A stretch of 11,631 bases of DNA from Comamonadaceae bacterium (GCA_947458345.1 CANHBU010000025.1:1-11631), one strand, 5' to 3'. Positions 1 to 8,813 are shown, numbered from the stretch's first letter. Notes: generated by a model not told the origin, from the letters alone. Numbers and translations are program-made.

Positions 1-420
1 GCGGGTTCCAAGGCGGCCAACATCTTCGCGGTGGGCAATCACGGCACCACCTTTGGTGGCAACCCGCTGGCGATGCGCGCCGGCGTCGAGACCATTCGCA
101 TCATGGAGCAAGACGGCCTGGTGGCCCACGCCGCACAGGTCGGTGCGCACCTGCGCGCCGCCTTCGAGCGTGAGCTCGGCGCCCACCCGGGCCTCAAAGA
201 AATCCGCGGCCAGGGTCTGATGATCGGCATCGATCTGAAGGTGCCCTGCAGCGAGCTGATGGGCCGCGCCGCCGACGCGGGTCTGCTCATCAGCGTGACC
301 GCCGACAGCGTGATCCGGCTGGTGCCGCCGCTGATCATGAGCATCGCCGAAGCCGACGAGGTGGTCGCTGTTTTGGTGCCGCTGATCCGCAGCTTGCTGG
401 CAGAAAAAGGTCTGCAATGA
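1..420 (+). CDS. argD: Acetylornithine aminotransferase, C-terminal part (ArgD)
   Basis: This is the last 139 codons of a class III pyridoxal-phosphate aminotransferase; the gene enters from the left edge and is open in frame from base 1. ArgD converts N-acetylglutamate semialdehyde to N-acetylornithine with glutamate as amino donor, in the cytoplasm, in arginine biosynthesis (some members also serve lysine synthesis). The segment VGNHGTTFGGNPLA near the start is the conserved loop following the PLP-lysine region in acetylornithine/succinylornithine transaminases. The small C-terminal domain follows, with the typical IRGQGLMIGIDL strand and a VIRLVPPLIMS strand near the end. The PLP lysine lies upstream of the window. 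The stop overlaps the argF start by four bases (ATGA), so the two are translationally coupled. The argF neighbour favours ArgD over other class III transaminases. Confidence 0.9.
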   Translation, partial: AGSKAANIFAVGNHGTTFGGNPLAMRAGVETIRIMEQDGLVAHAAQVGAHLRAAFERELGAHPGLKEIRGQGLMIGIDLKVPCSELMGRAADAGLLISVTADSVIRLVPPLIMSIAEADEVVAVLVPLIRSLLAEKGLQ

Positions 421-1346
421 GCCCTGCCCTGCCGGCGCTGCGCCACTATTTGCAGTTCAGCGACCTCAGTGCCGCTGAATATGCCTACCTGTTCGAGCGC
501 ACCGCGGTCATCAAGCGCAAATTCAAGGCCTATGAAAAGCATCAGCCGCTGGCCGACCGCACCCTGGCGATGATCTTCGAGAAGGCCTCCACCCGCACGC
601 GGGTGAGTTTCGAGGCGGGCATGTACCAGCTCGGCGGCTCGGTGGTGCACCTGACCACCGGCGACAGCCAGCTCGGGCGGGCCGAGCCGATTGAAGACAG
701 CGCCAAGGTCATCAGCCGGATGGTCGACCTGGTGATGATCCGCACCTACGAGCAGACCAAGATCGACCGTTTTGCCCAGCACTCGCGTGTGCCGGTAATC
801 AACGGCCTGACCAACGAATTTCACCCCTGCCAGATCCTGGCCGACCTCTTTACCTTCATCGAGCACCGCGGCCCCATTGCCGGCAAAACCGTGGCCTGGG
901 TGGGTGATGGCAACAACATGGCCAACACCTGGCTGCAAGCGGCCGAGTTGCTGGGCTTTACCGTGCACCTGAGCACGCCCAGCGGCTATGAGGTCGATCA
1001 AAGCGTTGCTGGCATCCGGTCGGGCCACAGCTACAAGGTCTTTGCCGATCCCATGCAAGCCTGCGAGGGCGCGGACCTGGTCACCACCGATGTGTGGACC
1101 AGCATGGGTTTCGAGGCCGAGAACGAAGCGCGCAAGAAAGCCTTTGCCAACTGGTGCGTCAGCACCGAGATGATGGCCAGGGCCCAGCCCAATGCCTTGT
1201 TCATGCACTGCCTGCCCGCCCACCGCGGCGAGGAAGTGGCCGCCGATGTCATCGACGGGCCGCAATCGGTGGTCTGGGATGAAGCCGAGAACCGGCTGCA
1301 TGTGCAAAAGGCCCTGATGGAGTTCCTGCTGCTCGGCCGCCTCTGA
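417..1346 (+). CDS. argF: Ornithine carbamoyltransferase (ArgF)
   Basis: Joins carbamoyl phosphate and ornithine to give citrulline in the cytoplasm, the sixth step of arginine biosynthesis. The 309 residues match the usual length of about 300-315. The signature elements are in order: the carbamoyl-phosphate loop STRTR (residues 58-62), the HPCQ motif (136-139), the SMG ornithine loop in DVWTSMG (225-231), and HCLP (264-267) with the catalytic cysteine. None of the key residues is missing. The ATG overlaps the stop of argD, so the two genes form an operon. No argG follows here: the next gene converges from the other strand only 24 bases away, and I see no hairpin terminator in that gap. Confidence 0.96.
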   Translation: MSPALPALRHYLQFSDLSAAEYAYLFERTAVIKRKFKAYEKHQPLADRTLAMIFEKASTRTRVSFEAGMYQLGGSVVHLTTGDSQLGRAEPIEDSAKVISRMVDLVMIRTYEQTKIDRFAQHSRVPVINGLTNEFHPCQILADLFTFIEHRGPIAGKTVAWVGDGNNMANTWLQAAELLGFTVHLSTPSGYEVDQSVAGIRSGHSYKVFADPMQACEGADLVTTDVWTSMGFEAENEARKKAFANWCVSTEMMARAQPNALFMHCLPAHRGEEVAADVIDGPQSVVWDEAENRLHVQKALMEFLLLGRL

Positions 1347-1370
1347 TACGCGCGGCACAAAAGCACAGCC

Positions 1371-2567
1371 CTAAAGCGCCACGCGGTGCCCGTAGAGCCA
1401 GGGCAGGTCCATCAGGCGCGGGCCTGCAAGCCGCAAGGCGGCATTGCGGGCCAGCCGCAGCGGGCCGCTCAGATGAAAGATCTGCCCATTGCGCCGCGAC
1501 CGCTGCTGCACCCGGGCAGCGCGTGGCCAGCGGGCTTGGGCGTAGCTGAGCAAGGCCGCCGGCAAGGCCTTTGGCTGATCTGGACGCTGCGCAAGCCCGA
1601 CCAGACAGCGCCCGAGTTCGGCCGCGTCTTCAATCGCCATCGCCGCGCCCTGCGCCAAAAAAGGCAGCATCGGGTGGGCCGCATCGCCGAGCAAGGCCAT
1701 GCGGCCCCGAGCCATGTCTTGGGCGCTGCGCATCGGCGGGCGGTCAAACAGCGTCCAAAGGCGCCAGCGTCCGGCCGCGCGCACCAGGTCTTGCAAGGCC
1801 GTGCAGGCGCCCTGCATCGCCTGCTGCAAGTCGGCCCCCAGGGCCGCATGGTCCCAGCTCTGCGGATCGGCCGGCGGCTGGCCTTGGACGATGACCACCA
1901 AATTGAGACACTCGCCGCCGCGCACCGGGTAGGCCACCACATGCAGGCGAGGGCCCAGCCACACCGAAACCTGCATGCGGCGCTGCGCTAAAGCCACGGC
2001 ATCGATGGGGATCAAGCTGCGATAAGCCAAATGCCCCGTGGCGCGGGGCGGGCCATCGGTGAGCCAGGGCGTAGCGCCCCAAAGCCCATCAGCACCAATC
2101 AAGGCCTGGCCGCTGGCACTGCCGCCGGGCCAGGACAGCGTCACGTCGTGGTCGCTGTGCCCTTCCAGCCGGGCCTCGCAGCCGAGCCGCAGCTCGGTGC
2201 ATCCGCCCGCTTGAACGGCGCCAAGCAGCAGGCTGTGCAAATCAGCGCGATGCAAGGTGAGATAGGGCGCGCCGTAAACCGACACCGCCCTCTGGCCCAA
2301 AGGCAAACGCGCGAGTTCCTGGCCCGACAAGGCGCACAGGCAGACCAGTGCCTGCGGCAAGCAGGCCGCTTGCAGCAGTTCGCGGCCCAGGCCCCAGGCC
2401 TGCAAGATGCGCACGGCCGGTGGACCCAATTGCAGCCCCGCGCCCACTTCAGAAAAAGCCTGGGCCTTCTCGAAAAGTTGCACCGGCCAACCCGCGCGAC
2501 CGAGCGCCAGCGCAGCGGACAGACCGCCGATGCCGCCGCCTGCAACCAGTACCGAAGGCGCGGTCAC
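1371..2567 (-). CDS. FAD-dependent monooxygenase (salicylate-hydroxylase/UbiH-like)
   Basis: A class A flavoprotein hydroxylase, which uses NAD(P)H and O2 to hydroxylate an aromatic or similar substrate; the actual substrate cannot be read from sequence. The N-terminal Rossmann motif GGGIGG binds the FAD ADP moiety, with an acidic residue ending strand 2 in LFEKA. The HRADL segment, the GADG (DG) motif about residue 160, and the GDAAHPMLPFLAQGAAMAIEDA segment (GD motif, about 294-315) complete the three family fingerprints. The length of about 398 residues is normal. I place the start at GTG 2567, which lies just before the first beta strand; a TTG six codons upstream (2585) is possible, and neither has a strong ribosome-binding site. 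It ends tail-to-tail with argF and is divergent from the LysE gene. A ubiquinone-pathway or catabolic role is not shown by context. Confidence 0.85.
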   Translation of the reverse strand: MTAPSVLVAGGGIGGLSAALALGRAGWPVQLFEKAQAFSEVGAGLQLGPPAVRILQAWGLGRELLQAACLPQALVCLCALSGQELARLPLGQRAVSVYGAPYLTLHRADLHSLLLGAVQAGGCTELRLGCEARLEGHSDHDVTLSWPGGSASGQALIGADGLWGATPWLTDGPPRATGHLAYRSLIPIDAVALAQRRMQVSVWLGPRLHVVAYPVRGGECLNLVVIVQGQPPADPQSWDHAALGADLQQAMQGACTALQDLVRAAGRWRLWTLFDRPPMRSAQDMARGRMALLGDAAHPMLPFLAQGAAMAIEDAAELGRCLVGLAQRPDQPKALPAALLSYAQARWPRAARVQQRSRRNGQIFHLSGPLRLARNAALRLAGPRLMDLPWLYGHRVAL

Positions 2568-2680
2568 AGCCCGCCCCGGCGGCAAGGCCGGCCCGCACCG
2601 GCAAGAGCGCGCGCAGCGGGCCGAACAAGGGATGCGGATCTGGAGATCATCAAAACGGTCAAGGCAGGATTTCGCTGAAA

Positions 2681-2705
2681 TAAATCGGGGTCAGACACCG
2701 ATTTA
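2681..2705. repeat. REP-like palindrome
   Basis: An 8-base perfect inverted repeat (TAAATCGG and CCGATTTA) encloses the nine-base loop GGTCAGACA. The core GGGGTCAGACACCG resembles short extragenic palindromes scattered in many proteobacterial genomes, some tied to REP-associated tyrosine transposases; that is recalled, not searched. It sits alone in the gap between the monooxygenase and the LysE gene, with no transposase nearby. It has no T-run, so it is a poor terminator. Confidence 0.55.
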
Positions 2706-2810
2706 GAGAGTCCGATTGTGCGCTCTCGGGCCGCACGCTTGGGCTCAGCACTGGGTCGCTCGCCCCGCCTTTTGAGCATAGTGCCTGCTCCAGCGTTCGA
2801 ACCTGCACAC

Positions 2811-2823
2811 GATAATTCAAGCG
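2811..2823 (+). promoter_or_regulatory. Candidate -10 element for a near-leaderless LysE transcript
   Basis: GATAAT (2811-2816) matches the sigma-70 -10 consensus in five of six positions and lies only seven bases before the ATG at 2824. There is no convincing -35 at the right spacing and no Shine-Dalgarno sequence before the ATG, so a transcript starting at or next to the start codon would be leaderless. This is a weak, sequence-only call. Confidence 0.3.
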
Positions 2824-3468
2824 ATGACGCTTTTGCCTTTTTTGATCGCCGCCTTGGTTCTGGCCATCACGCCCGGGCCTGGTATGGCCTACGTGGTGGC
2901 TCGCACTGCTGCCGGCGGACGCGCCGAGGGCCTGGCCTCGTGCCTGGGCACCGCGCTGGGCGGCCTGGTGCATGTGCTGGCCTCGGCCCTGGGGCTGTCG
3001 CTGCTGCTGGCGCAGTCAGCGATCGTGTTTACCTGGGTCAAATACCTGGGAGCGGCCTATTTGATTTACCTGGGGCTTGGGCTGCTGCTGCGCCAGGCCA
3101 AGCAGCCGGCAGTGGGGGCCCTGCCCGCTCGGGGTTCGCGACGCGCGCTGATCGAGGGGGTTGTGGTCGAGGCACTGAACGTCAAGACGGCCCTGTTTTT
3201 CGTGGCCTTCCTGCCGCAGTTTGTGTCCCTCGATGCGCCGGTGACACTGCAACTGCTGATCATGGGCGCCTTGTGCGTCGCGCTCAACACGCTGGCTGAC
3301 GTGGTGGCCGTCTTTGCCGCCGAACGCTTGCTGGCTTCAGATGGCGCAAACGGCGTAAACGGCGCAAACGGCGTAAACGGTTCGCGGGCGCGCTGGCTCA
3401 GGCGGGGCTCGGGCCTGACGCTGATCGGCCTGGGCGCCTATTTGGCCATGGCCCGGCGCAGCGTGTAG
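2824..3468 (+). CDS. LysE/RhtB-family amino-acid exporter
   Basis: An inner-membrane exporter of the LysE/RhtB/CadD superfamily, which expels amino acids such as lysine, homoserine or threonine; the substrate here is unknown. The 214 residues and about six hydrophobic helices fit the family. The hallmark ITPGPGM motif (residues 15-21) lies at the end of the first helix, and the second helix region carries the small-residue run GTALGGLVH. The stretch LNVKTALFFVAFLPQF about residue 120 is the typical helix-4 segment. Odd feature: residues 174-186 are a repeated Gly-Ala-Asn-Gly-Val-Asn linker encoded by a 9-base tandem repeat, inserted in the loop before the last helix. No Shine-Dalgarno is seen. 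The gene stands alone, divergent from the monooxygenase. Confidence 0.9.
   Translation: MTLLPFLIAALVLAITPGPGMAYVVARTAAGGRAEGLASCLGTALGGLVHVLASALGLSLLLAQSAIVFTWVKYLGAAYLIYLGLGLLLRQAKQPAVGALPARGSRRALIEGVVVEALNVKTALFFVAFLPQFVSLDAPVTLQLLIMGALCVALNTLADVVAVFAAERLLASDGANGVNGANGVNGSRARWLRRGSGLTLIGLGAYLAMARRSV
3343..3378 (+). repeat. 9-base tandem repeat, four copies, inside the LysE gene
   Basis: GGCGCAAAC and GGCGTAAAC alternate for four units, so the array can also be read as two 18-base units. It encodes GAN-GVN-GAN-GVN (residues 174-185), a flexible polar linker in a loop. The units are a multiple of three, so copy-number change would keep the frame. Confidence 0.9.
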
Positions 3469-3624
3469 TTCTCGACAACACCGCAGGGCGCTGTCGAGCC
3501 CAGGCGCAGTGTTCGCCACGTTGCCAGCTTGCACAGTCCGGGATCAGGACTGATGCGAAGCATGGGCGCTGCTGCGGCAGGCTTGAAGGAAGGCGCTGCC
3601 CAAAGCCAGCAGGTGCTGGCAGGT

Positions 3625-3654
3625 CCGACGCACTTCGAAGGCGGCCCCTACAAT
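3625..3654 (+). promoter_or_regulatory. Candidate sigma-70 promoter for the membrane polyamine-synthase-like gene
   Basis: TACAAT at 3649-3654 is a five-of-six match to the -10 consensus, with CCGACG at 3625-3630 as a weak -35 (three of six) at 18-base spacing. Transcription would start about 57 bases before the GTG start at 3719. The rest of the 250-base gap after the LysE gene shows no other clear signal. Confidence 0.4.
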
Positions 3655-3718
3655 CGCGCGTCAAAATTTTTTTCACAGTGCGCACCTGACTCGCCCCTGC
3701 GGTGACAGCAGGCGCGCG

Positions 3719-5749
3719 GTGCCCCATTCCATGGCCCTCTACGCCCTGACCATCTTCATCAGCGCCGTGCTGCTGTTCCTGGTGCAACCCATTGTGGCCA
3801 AACAAATCCTGCCGTGGTTTGGTGGATCGGCTGCGGTGTGGACCACCTGCCTGGTGTTCTTCCAGTTTCTGCTGCTGTTTGGCTATGCCTATGCCGACTG
3901 GACCACGCGCCAGCTGCATGCCCGGCGGCAGGCCCTGCTGCACATCGCTTTGCTGGCCATCAGCTTGATCACGCTGCCCATCATCGCGGATTCGACCTGG
4001 AAGCCTGCCGGTGACGAGGACCCCACCTGGCGCATCCTGGGCCTGCTGACGCTGACCATCGGGCTGCCTTACTTTCTGCTGTCGACGACCGGCCCGCTGG
4101 TGCAGGCCTGGTTTGCACGAAGCTTTCCCGGCGCCCCGGTGTACCGTCTCTTTGCCTTGTCCAATTTCGGCTCGCTGCTGGCCCTGATCGCCTACCCGTT
4201 TGCCGTGGAGCCCTGGATCAGCACCCGCGAGCAATCGTGGACCTGGAGCGCGGGCTACCTGCTTTTTGTGCTGCTGTGCGGGGCCTGCGCGCTTTATAGC
4301 GCCAAGGCTGTGCCCGTCGCAGCCCCTGCAGCTCAGGCATCAGGCGCGGGGCCTGCTCCGGGTGCTGGCGACTATGCCATGTGGCTGCTGCTGGCTGGCA
4401 TGGGCTCTTTCATGCTGCTGGCCGTCAGCAACCACATTGCACACGATATTGCCTCGGTGCCTTTTTTGTGGATCTTGCCGCTGACGCTCTACCTGCTGAC
4501 CTTCATCCTGTGCTTTGAAGGCCGTCAGGGGCAAGGCTGGTACCGGCGCACCTGGTTGCTCGGACCGATGCTGGTGGCCGTCGCGGCCATGGCCTGGTCG
4601 GTCTACCATGAGCGCGGCATTGTCGACGTCAAGGAAGCCCTGCCCCTGTTCTCGCTCGGCCTGTTCATGATGTGCATGTTCTTCCACGGCGAGCTCGCGG
4701 CAATGAAGCCTTCGCCGCGCTACCTGACCGGCTTTTATCTCATGGTCTCGCTCGGTGGCGCACTGGGCGGACTGGCCGTTGGCTTTCTTGCGCCCAAAGT
4801 CTTCAACGCTTACTATGAATTTGGCCTTGGCCTGCTGATCACGCTGGCCCTGGCGGTCTACCTCACCCGGTCGGCCCACAAGCTGGTGCCACTGGCCGCG
4901 CTGGCAGCGCTGGGCACCACCGGCTACTACGTGACGCTGCACTTTGACTCCCTGTCGGCGAACACGCGCGTGATGGAGCGCAACTTTTACGGCACCCTGC
5001 GCGTCAAAGACACCGGCCCAGAGAGTGATCCAGAGACGATGCGGCGCATGCTGCACGGCATGATCATGCACGGCGAGCAACACCTGGGGCCGCGCCGCAA
5101 GGAGCCCACGTCCTACTACGGCGCCACCTCTGGCGTGGGCCAGGCCATCGTGGGGCTGCAGCCCTCGGGTCCGATCCGTGTGGGCGTGGTGGGCCTCGGG
5201 GTCGGAACGCTGGCCGCCTACGGCCGGCCTGGGGACACCTATCGCTTCTACGAAATCAACCCGCAGGTGATCGATGCGGCGCGCAAGGAGTTTTTCTTTC
5301 TCAGCGACAGCCAGGCCAAGATCGAAACAGTGCTGGGCGATGCCCGCCTGGCCATGGAGCGCGAGGCGCCGCAGCAGTACGATGTGCTGGCCATCGACGC
5401 CTTCTCCAGCGATGCGATCCCGGTCCACCTGATCACGCGCGAGGCTATGGCGGTTTACCTGCGCCACCTCAAGCCCGGCGGCGTGCTGGCCATCCACATC
5501 ACCAACCGCTTTTTGCGGCTCGCTCCGGTGGTCAAGCAACTGGCCGACGATCAGGGCCTGCACGCCATCTTGATCGATGACGATGCCAAGGGCAGCGACC
5601 TGGCCACCACCGACTGGATGCTGCTCAGCCGCGACGCCGATTTGCTCAAGCGCCCCGAGGTCTCACGCGGCCAAGAGGCGATCGAAGAGCTGCCCGGCCT
5701 GCGCATCTGGACCGACAGCTTCAACAACCTCTTTCAGATCCTGAAGTAG
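3719..5749 (+). CDS. Membrane-fused spermidine-synthase-like protein
   Basis: A 676-residue protein with two parts. Residues 1 to about 405 hold roughly a dozen hydrophobic helices resembling a transporter-like membrane domain. Residues about 415-676 are a Rossmann-fold aminopropyltransferase/methyltransferase domain: NFYGTLRV (422-429), HGMIMHG (446-452), nucleotide loop GLGVGT (492-497), acidic FYEINP (E512), GDAR (540-543), and the DAFSSDAIP loop (560-568) where spermidine synthases have their catalytic aspartates, ending with WTDSFNN. Such fused proteins are widespread and often named spermidine synthase, but whether they make polyamines is largely untested. Start: GTG 3719 has a weak CAGG six bases upstream; ATG 3731 is an alternative. 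The gene is monocistronic and converges on the sigma-54 activator gene. Confidence 0.8.
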   Translation: MPHSMALYALTIFISAVLLFLVQPIVAKQILPWFGGSAAVWTTCLVFFQFLLLFGYAYADWTTRQLHARRQALLHIALLAISLITLPIIADSTWKPAGDEDPTWRILGLLTLTIGLPYFLLSTTGPLVQAWFARSFPGAPVYRLFALSNFGSLLALIAYPFAVEPWISTREQSWTWSAGYLLFVLLCGACALYSAKAVPVAAPAAQASGAGPAPGAGDYAMWLLLAGMGSFMLLAVSNHIAHDIASVPFLWILPLTLYLLTFILCFEGRQGQGWYRRTWLLGPMLVAVAAMAWSVYHERGIVDVKEALPLFSLGLFMMCMFFHGELAAMKPSPRYLTGFYLMVSLGGALGGLAVGFLAPKVFNAYYEFGLGLLITLALAVYLTRSAHKLVPLAALAALGTTGYYVTLHFDSLSANTRVMERNFYGTLRVKDTGPESDPETMRRMLHGMIMHGEQHLGPRRKEPTSYYGATSGVGQAIVGLQPSGPIRVGVVGLGVGTLAAYGRPGDTYRFYEINPQVIDAARKEFFFLSDSQAKIETVLGDARLAMEREAPQQYDVLAIDAFSSDAIPVHLITREAMAVYLRHLKPGGVLAIHITNRFLRLAPVVKQLADDQGLHAILIDDDAKGSDLATTDWMLLSRDADLLKRPEVSRGQEAIEELPGLRIWTDSFNNLFQILK

Positions 5750-5800
5750 GCAGGCGATAGACGGCCAGGAAATGGGGGCAAGCATGGCCGGTCCCTGCAG

Positions 5801-7162
<1,362 letters not shown>

Positions 7163-7175
7163 GCGATGTGCCGGC

Positions 7176-8318
7176 TCAGAGCGAGAACGGCAGGCGCAAG
7201 CTCAGCGACAAATCGGGTGTATCGCGTGTCAAACCGGTCGCCAGGGCCACGTTCACCGAGTTCTTGGGGCCCAAGCGGTAGGAGTAGCCCAGCAGCAAAC
7301 TGGCCAGTTGGGTGCGCACGGAACTGGCGACGGGGCTGCCGTTTTGACGAGTTCTGCCGACCGAATTGAGGTCAAAGCCCAGACTGAAGGCCGTTTTTTC
7401 GTTGAGCGACAGGCCCATGCCAAAGTTCAGGCCGATGACGCCGCCCGGCTCAATGCTGCCGATGGACTCTTGCTCGCCATTGAGAACCAGGCGGGTGACG
7501 TTGTTGCGTTTGAAGCTGTGGGTATAGCTCACCCCCCCGAAAAAAACAGCCGGATCCGATGGGAGCAACCAAGTCAGCCCTGGCTGCAAAGAATAAAAGC
7601 CCGATCCGGTGGGCAGGTCCAAGGTCAGCCCGGTCCCCGTGGTGTTTCCGACGCAGCGGGTGGCGCAGTCGGTAACCACCTCAAAGGGATCCTTGCCATT
7701 GCGCGCTTTGAAGCGCAAGGAGCCGACAAAATAAGGCAGGCCGTCTGCAGGTTGGTTAATTTGGTAGCGCGCACCGATCTCCGCGTCGCCGAGCGACTTG
7801 CCGGAGGTCCTAAAGACGCTGTCTGTGGCTGAACCGGTAAAGATCTCCCGACTGATGGTGTCATCATGGCGGAAAACATAGGGCAGCTTGGCTTCGATCT
7901 CTAGCCGCCTGCTCGCGCCATAGCGCATGCTCAGGGCGCCTGTCAGCGTGTGGCGTTTGACCTCCCGCACATCGACCAGCCCAATGAGCAGAGCTGGAAT
8001 CACCGTGTAGCCCACCAAGGCCACGCGGTTGCTTGACGAGTAGCTGTAAGCGATGGAAGGCTCGAGAACGAGCGTTCCTTTGCTGGTCAGGATGCCGGGC
8101 TGCTCGAACAAACTGGAGGCTGCTGCAAGCCTGGGCTCGGCTTGCTCATCGGGTGCGGCGCCGACGCGCACGGCGCGCTGCGCAGTCTCGTTGGCCTGGG
8201 GCGCTTGCGGGCTCTGCGCAAGACACAAGCCCGGCGCGAGCAGCGCGATCGCACAAAAGCGCAAGATCGGTCGAATCGGTAAAAGGCTGTGGTTCTTGTT
8301 TTGATTTTTGTCACGCAC
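7176..8318 (-). CDS. Outer-membrane beta-barrel protein, putative FapF-like channel
   Basis: About 380 residues. A signal peptide with a basic start and the core AIALLAPGLCLA ends near residue 34 (cleavage CLA-Q). A Pro/Ala/Gln-rich linker of about 35 residues follows, then LFEQPGILT (70-78) and a long alternating polar/apolar pattern with many aromatic and Gly turns to the C terminus, as in a porin-like barrel. Two close cysteines in DCATRC (218 and 222) may form a disulfide in a loop. It resembles PF13557-type 'transporter' proteins and, in context, the FapF amyloid channel; no long N-terminal coiled coil as in FapF is seen. Start: GTG 8318 has GAGGT six bases upstream; ATG 8333 and GTG 8408 are also in frame but lack a good ribosome site. 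It leads the unit with the activator gene. Confidence 0.75.
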   Translation of the reverse strand: MRDKNQNKNHSLLPIRPILRFCAIALLAPGLCLAQSPQAPQANETAQRAVRVGAAPDEQAEPRLAAASSLFEQPGILTSKGTLVLEPSIAYSYSSSNRVALVGYTVIPALLIGLVDVREVKRHTLTGALSMRYGASRRLEIEAKLPYVFRHDDTISREIFTGSATDSVFRTSGKSLGDAEIGARYQINQPADGLPYFVGSLRFKARNGKDPFEVVTDCATRCVGNTTGTGLTLDLPTGSGFYSLQPGLTWLLPSDPAVFFGGVSYTHSFKRNNVTRLVLNGEQESIGSIEPGGVIGLNFGMGLSLNEKTAFSLGFDLNSVGRTRQNGSPVASSVRTQLASLLLGYSYRLGPKNSVNVALATGLTRDTPDLSLSLRLPFSL

Positions 8319-8480
8319 CGGTGGACCTCGCATCGAAAAAACTGCTCTATTGCAGGAGCCGATTTTGAAACCACACCTGCGATCGGCCGCACAAGCGGGC
8401 TTCGCCACAGCCTGTCAGACACGAGCCTTACTGCTCTGAGCCAGTGGCCTGCTCGTGCAGGCCCGTCAGGAGTGGCTTGA

Positions 8481-8496
8481 CTTGGGTCCATCCAAG
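8481..8496. promoter_or_regulatory. Inverted repeat, possible activator site
   Basis: CTTGG and CCAAG are separated by six bases in the divergent control region (8319-8813), about 225 bases upstream of the -24 element of the plus-strand promoter. That distance suits an enhancer site for a sigma-54 activator. It is a single short palindrome with no second copy seen, so the call is weak. Confidence 0.2.
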
Positions 8497-8679
8497 CGCA
8501 TTGAACTGTGTCACAAATCTGAGCGGCCCCCGATCAGCAGATGGCGCACAGGGAAAAACCAGAGTTTGCAGGCTTGGCGCCGTCTCAGTGAGCCAGCTAG
8601 GGTGTCCGACTTGTGTGACGCGGCCGCTTCAAGCGATGAGCAGGAACGAAAGCACAAAAACCGCCCCTACAGAATCTTT

Positions 8680-8694
8680 GCAAGGCCACAGCCC
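8680..8694 (-). promoter_or_regulatory. Candidate divergent -24/-12 promoter toward the outer-membrane gene
   Basis: Read on the minus strand, GGGCTGTGGCCTTGC keeps the obligatory GG-N10-GC spacing, has a perfect TTGCA at -12 and GGC at -24, but misses the A-C-G after it. Transcription would start near 8668, about 350 bases before the outer-membrane start codon, which is a long leader. It would allow one activator to drive both arms. Confidence 0.35.
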
Positions 8695-8710
8695 TTTGCG
8701 CACGGATCAG

Positions 8711-8727
8711 TCGATGGCTGGCATCGA
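8711..8727. promoter_or_regulatory. Inverted repeat over the -24 element
   Basis: TCGATG and CATCGA form a perfect 6-base inverted repeat with a 5-base spacer. The spacer and right arm cover the -24 GG of the sigma-54 promoter, so a protein bound here would block polymerase. It may also be chance. Confidence 0.3.
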
Positions 8728-8734
8728 TGTTGCA
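8718..8734 (+). promoter_or_regulatory. Sigma-54 (-24/-12) promoter of the fibre genes
   Basis: CTGGCATCGATGTTGCA matches the consensus YTGGCACGNNNNTTGCW at 11 of 13 defined positions, with exact GG-N10-GC spacing (GG 8720-8721, GC 8732-8733). Transcription would start near 8745, leaving a leader of about 69 bases before the ATG at 8814. A sigma-54 activator gene lies in the same locus, which supports the call. Confidence 0.75.
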
Positions 8735-8813
8735 GTAGCGACGTCTGATTTGCGGCAACGCAACTCAAGCGGGGCCTTGGCCCATCGACTCACTCAATAT
8801 CGGGAGAAGTTTC

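Noticed and set aside
39..1358. Long minus-strand open frame (439 codons) opposite argD/argF
   Set aside because: Lies wholly opposite two well-recognised genes; its composition is that of a high-GC antisense shadow with no motif.
3471..3498. Hairpin CTCGACA/TGTCGAG just after the LysE gene as a terminator
   Set aside because: Only a 7-base stem with a 14-base loop and no T-run.
3398..4234. Minus-strand open frame of 278 codons across the gap 3469-3718
   Set aside because: Overlaps both flanking real genes and shows Gln/Arg/Pro-rich shadow composition.
4340..5563. Minus-strand open frame of 407 codons opposite the membrane polyamine-synthase-like gene
   Set aside because: Antisense to a gene with clear conserved motifs; the translation is rich in Gln/His/Arg and has no family feature.
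5763..5792. Hairpin ggcca/tggcc between the two convergent genes as a bidirectional terminator
   Set aside because: Short stem, long loop and no T-run on either side.
8319..8408. Longer N terminus of the outer-membrane protein from GTG 8408
   Set aside because: It would place about 30 extra residues before the signal peptide, with no ribosome site at 8408.
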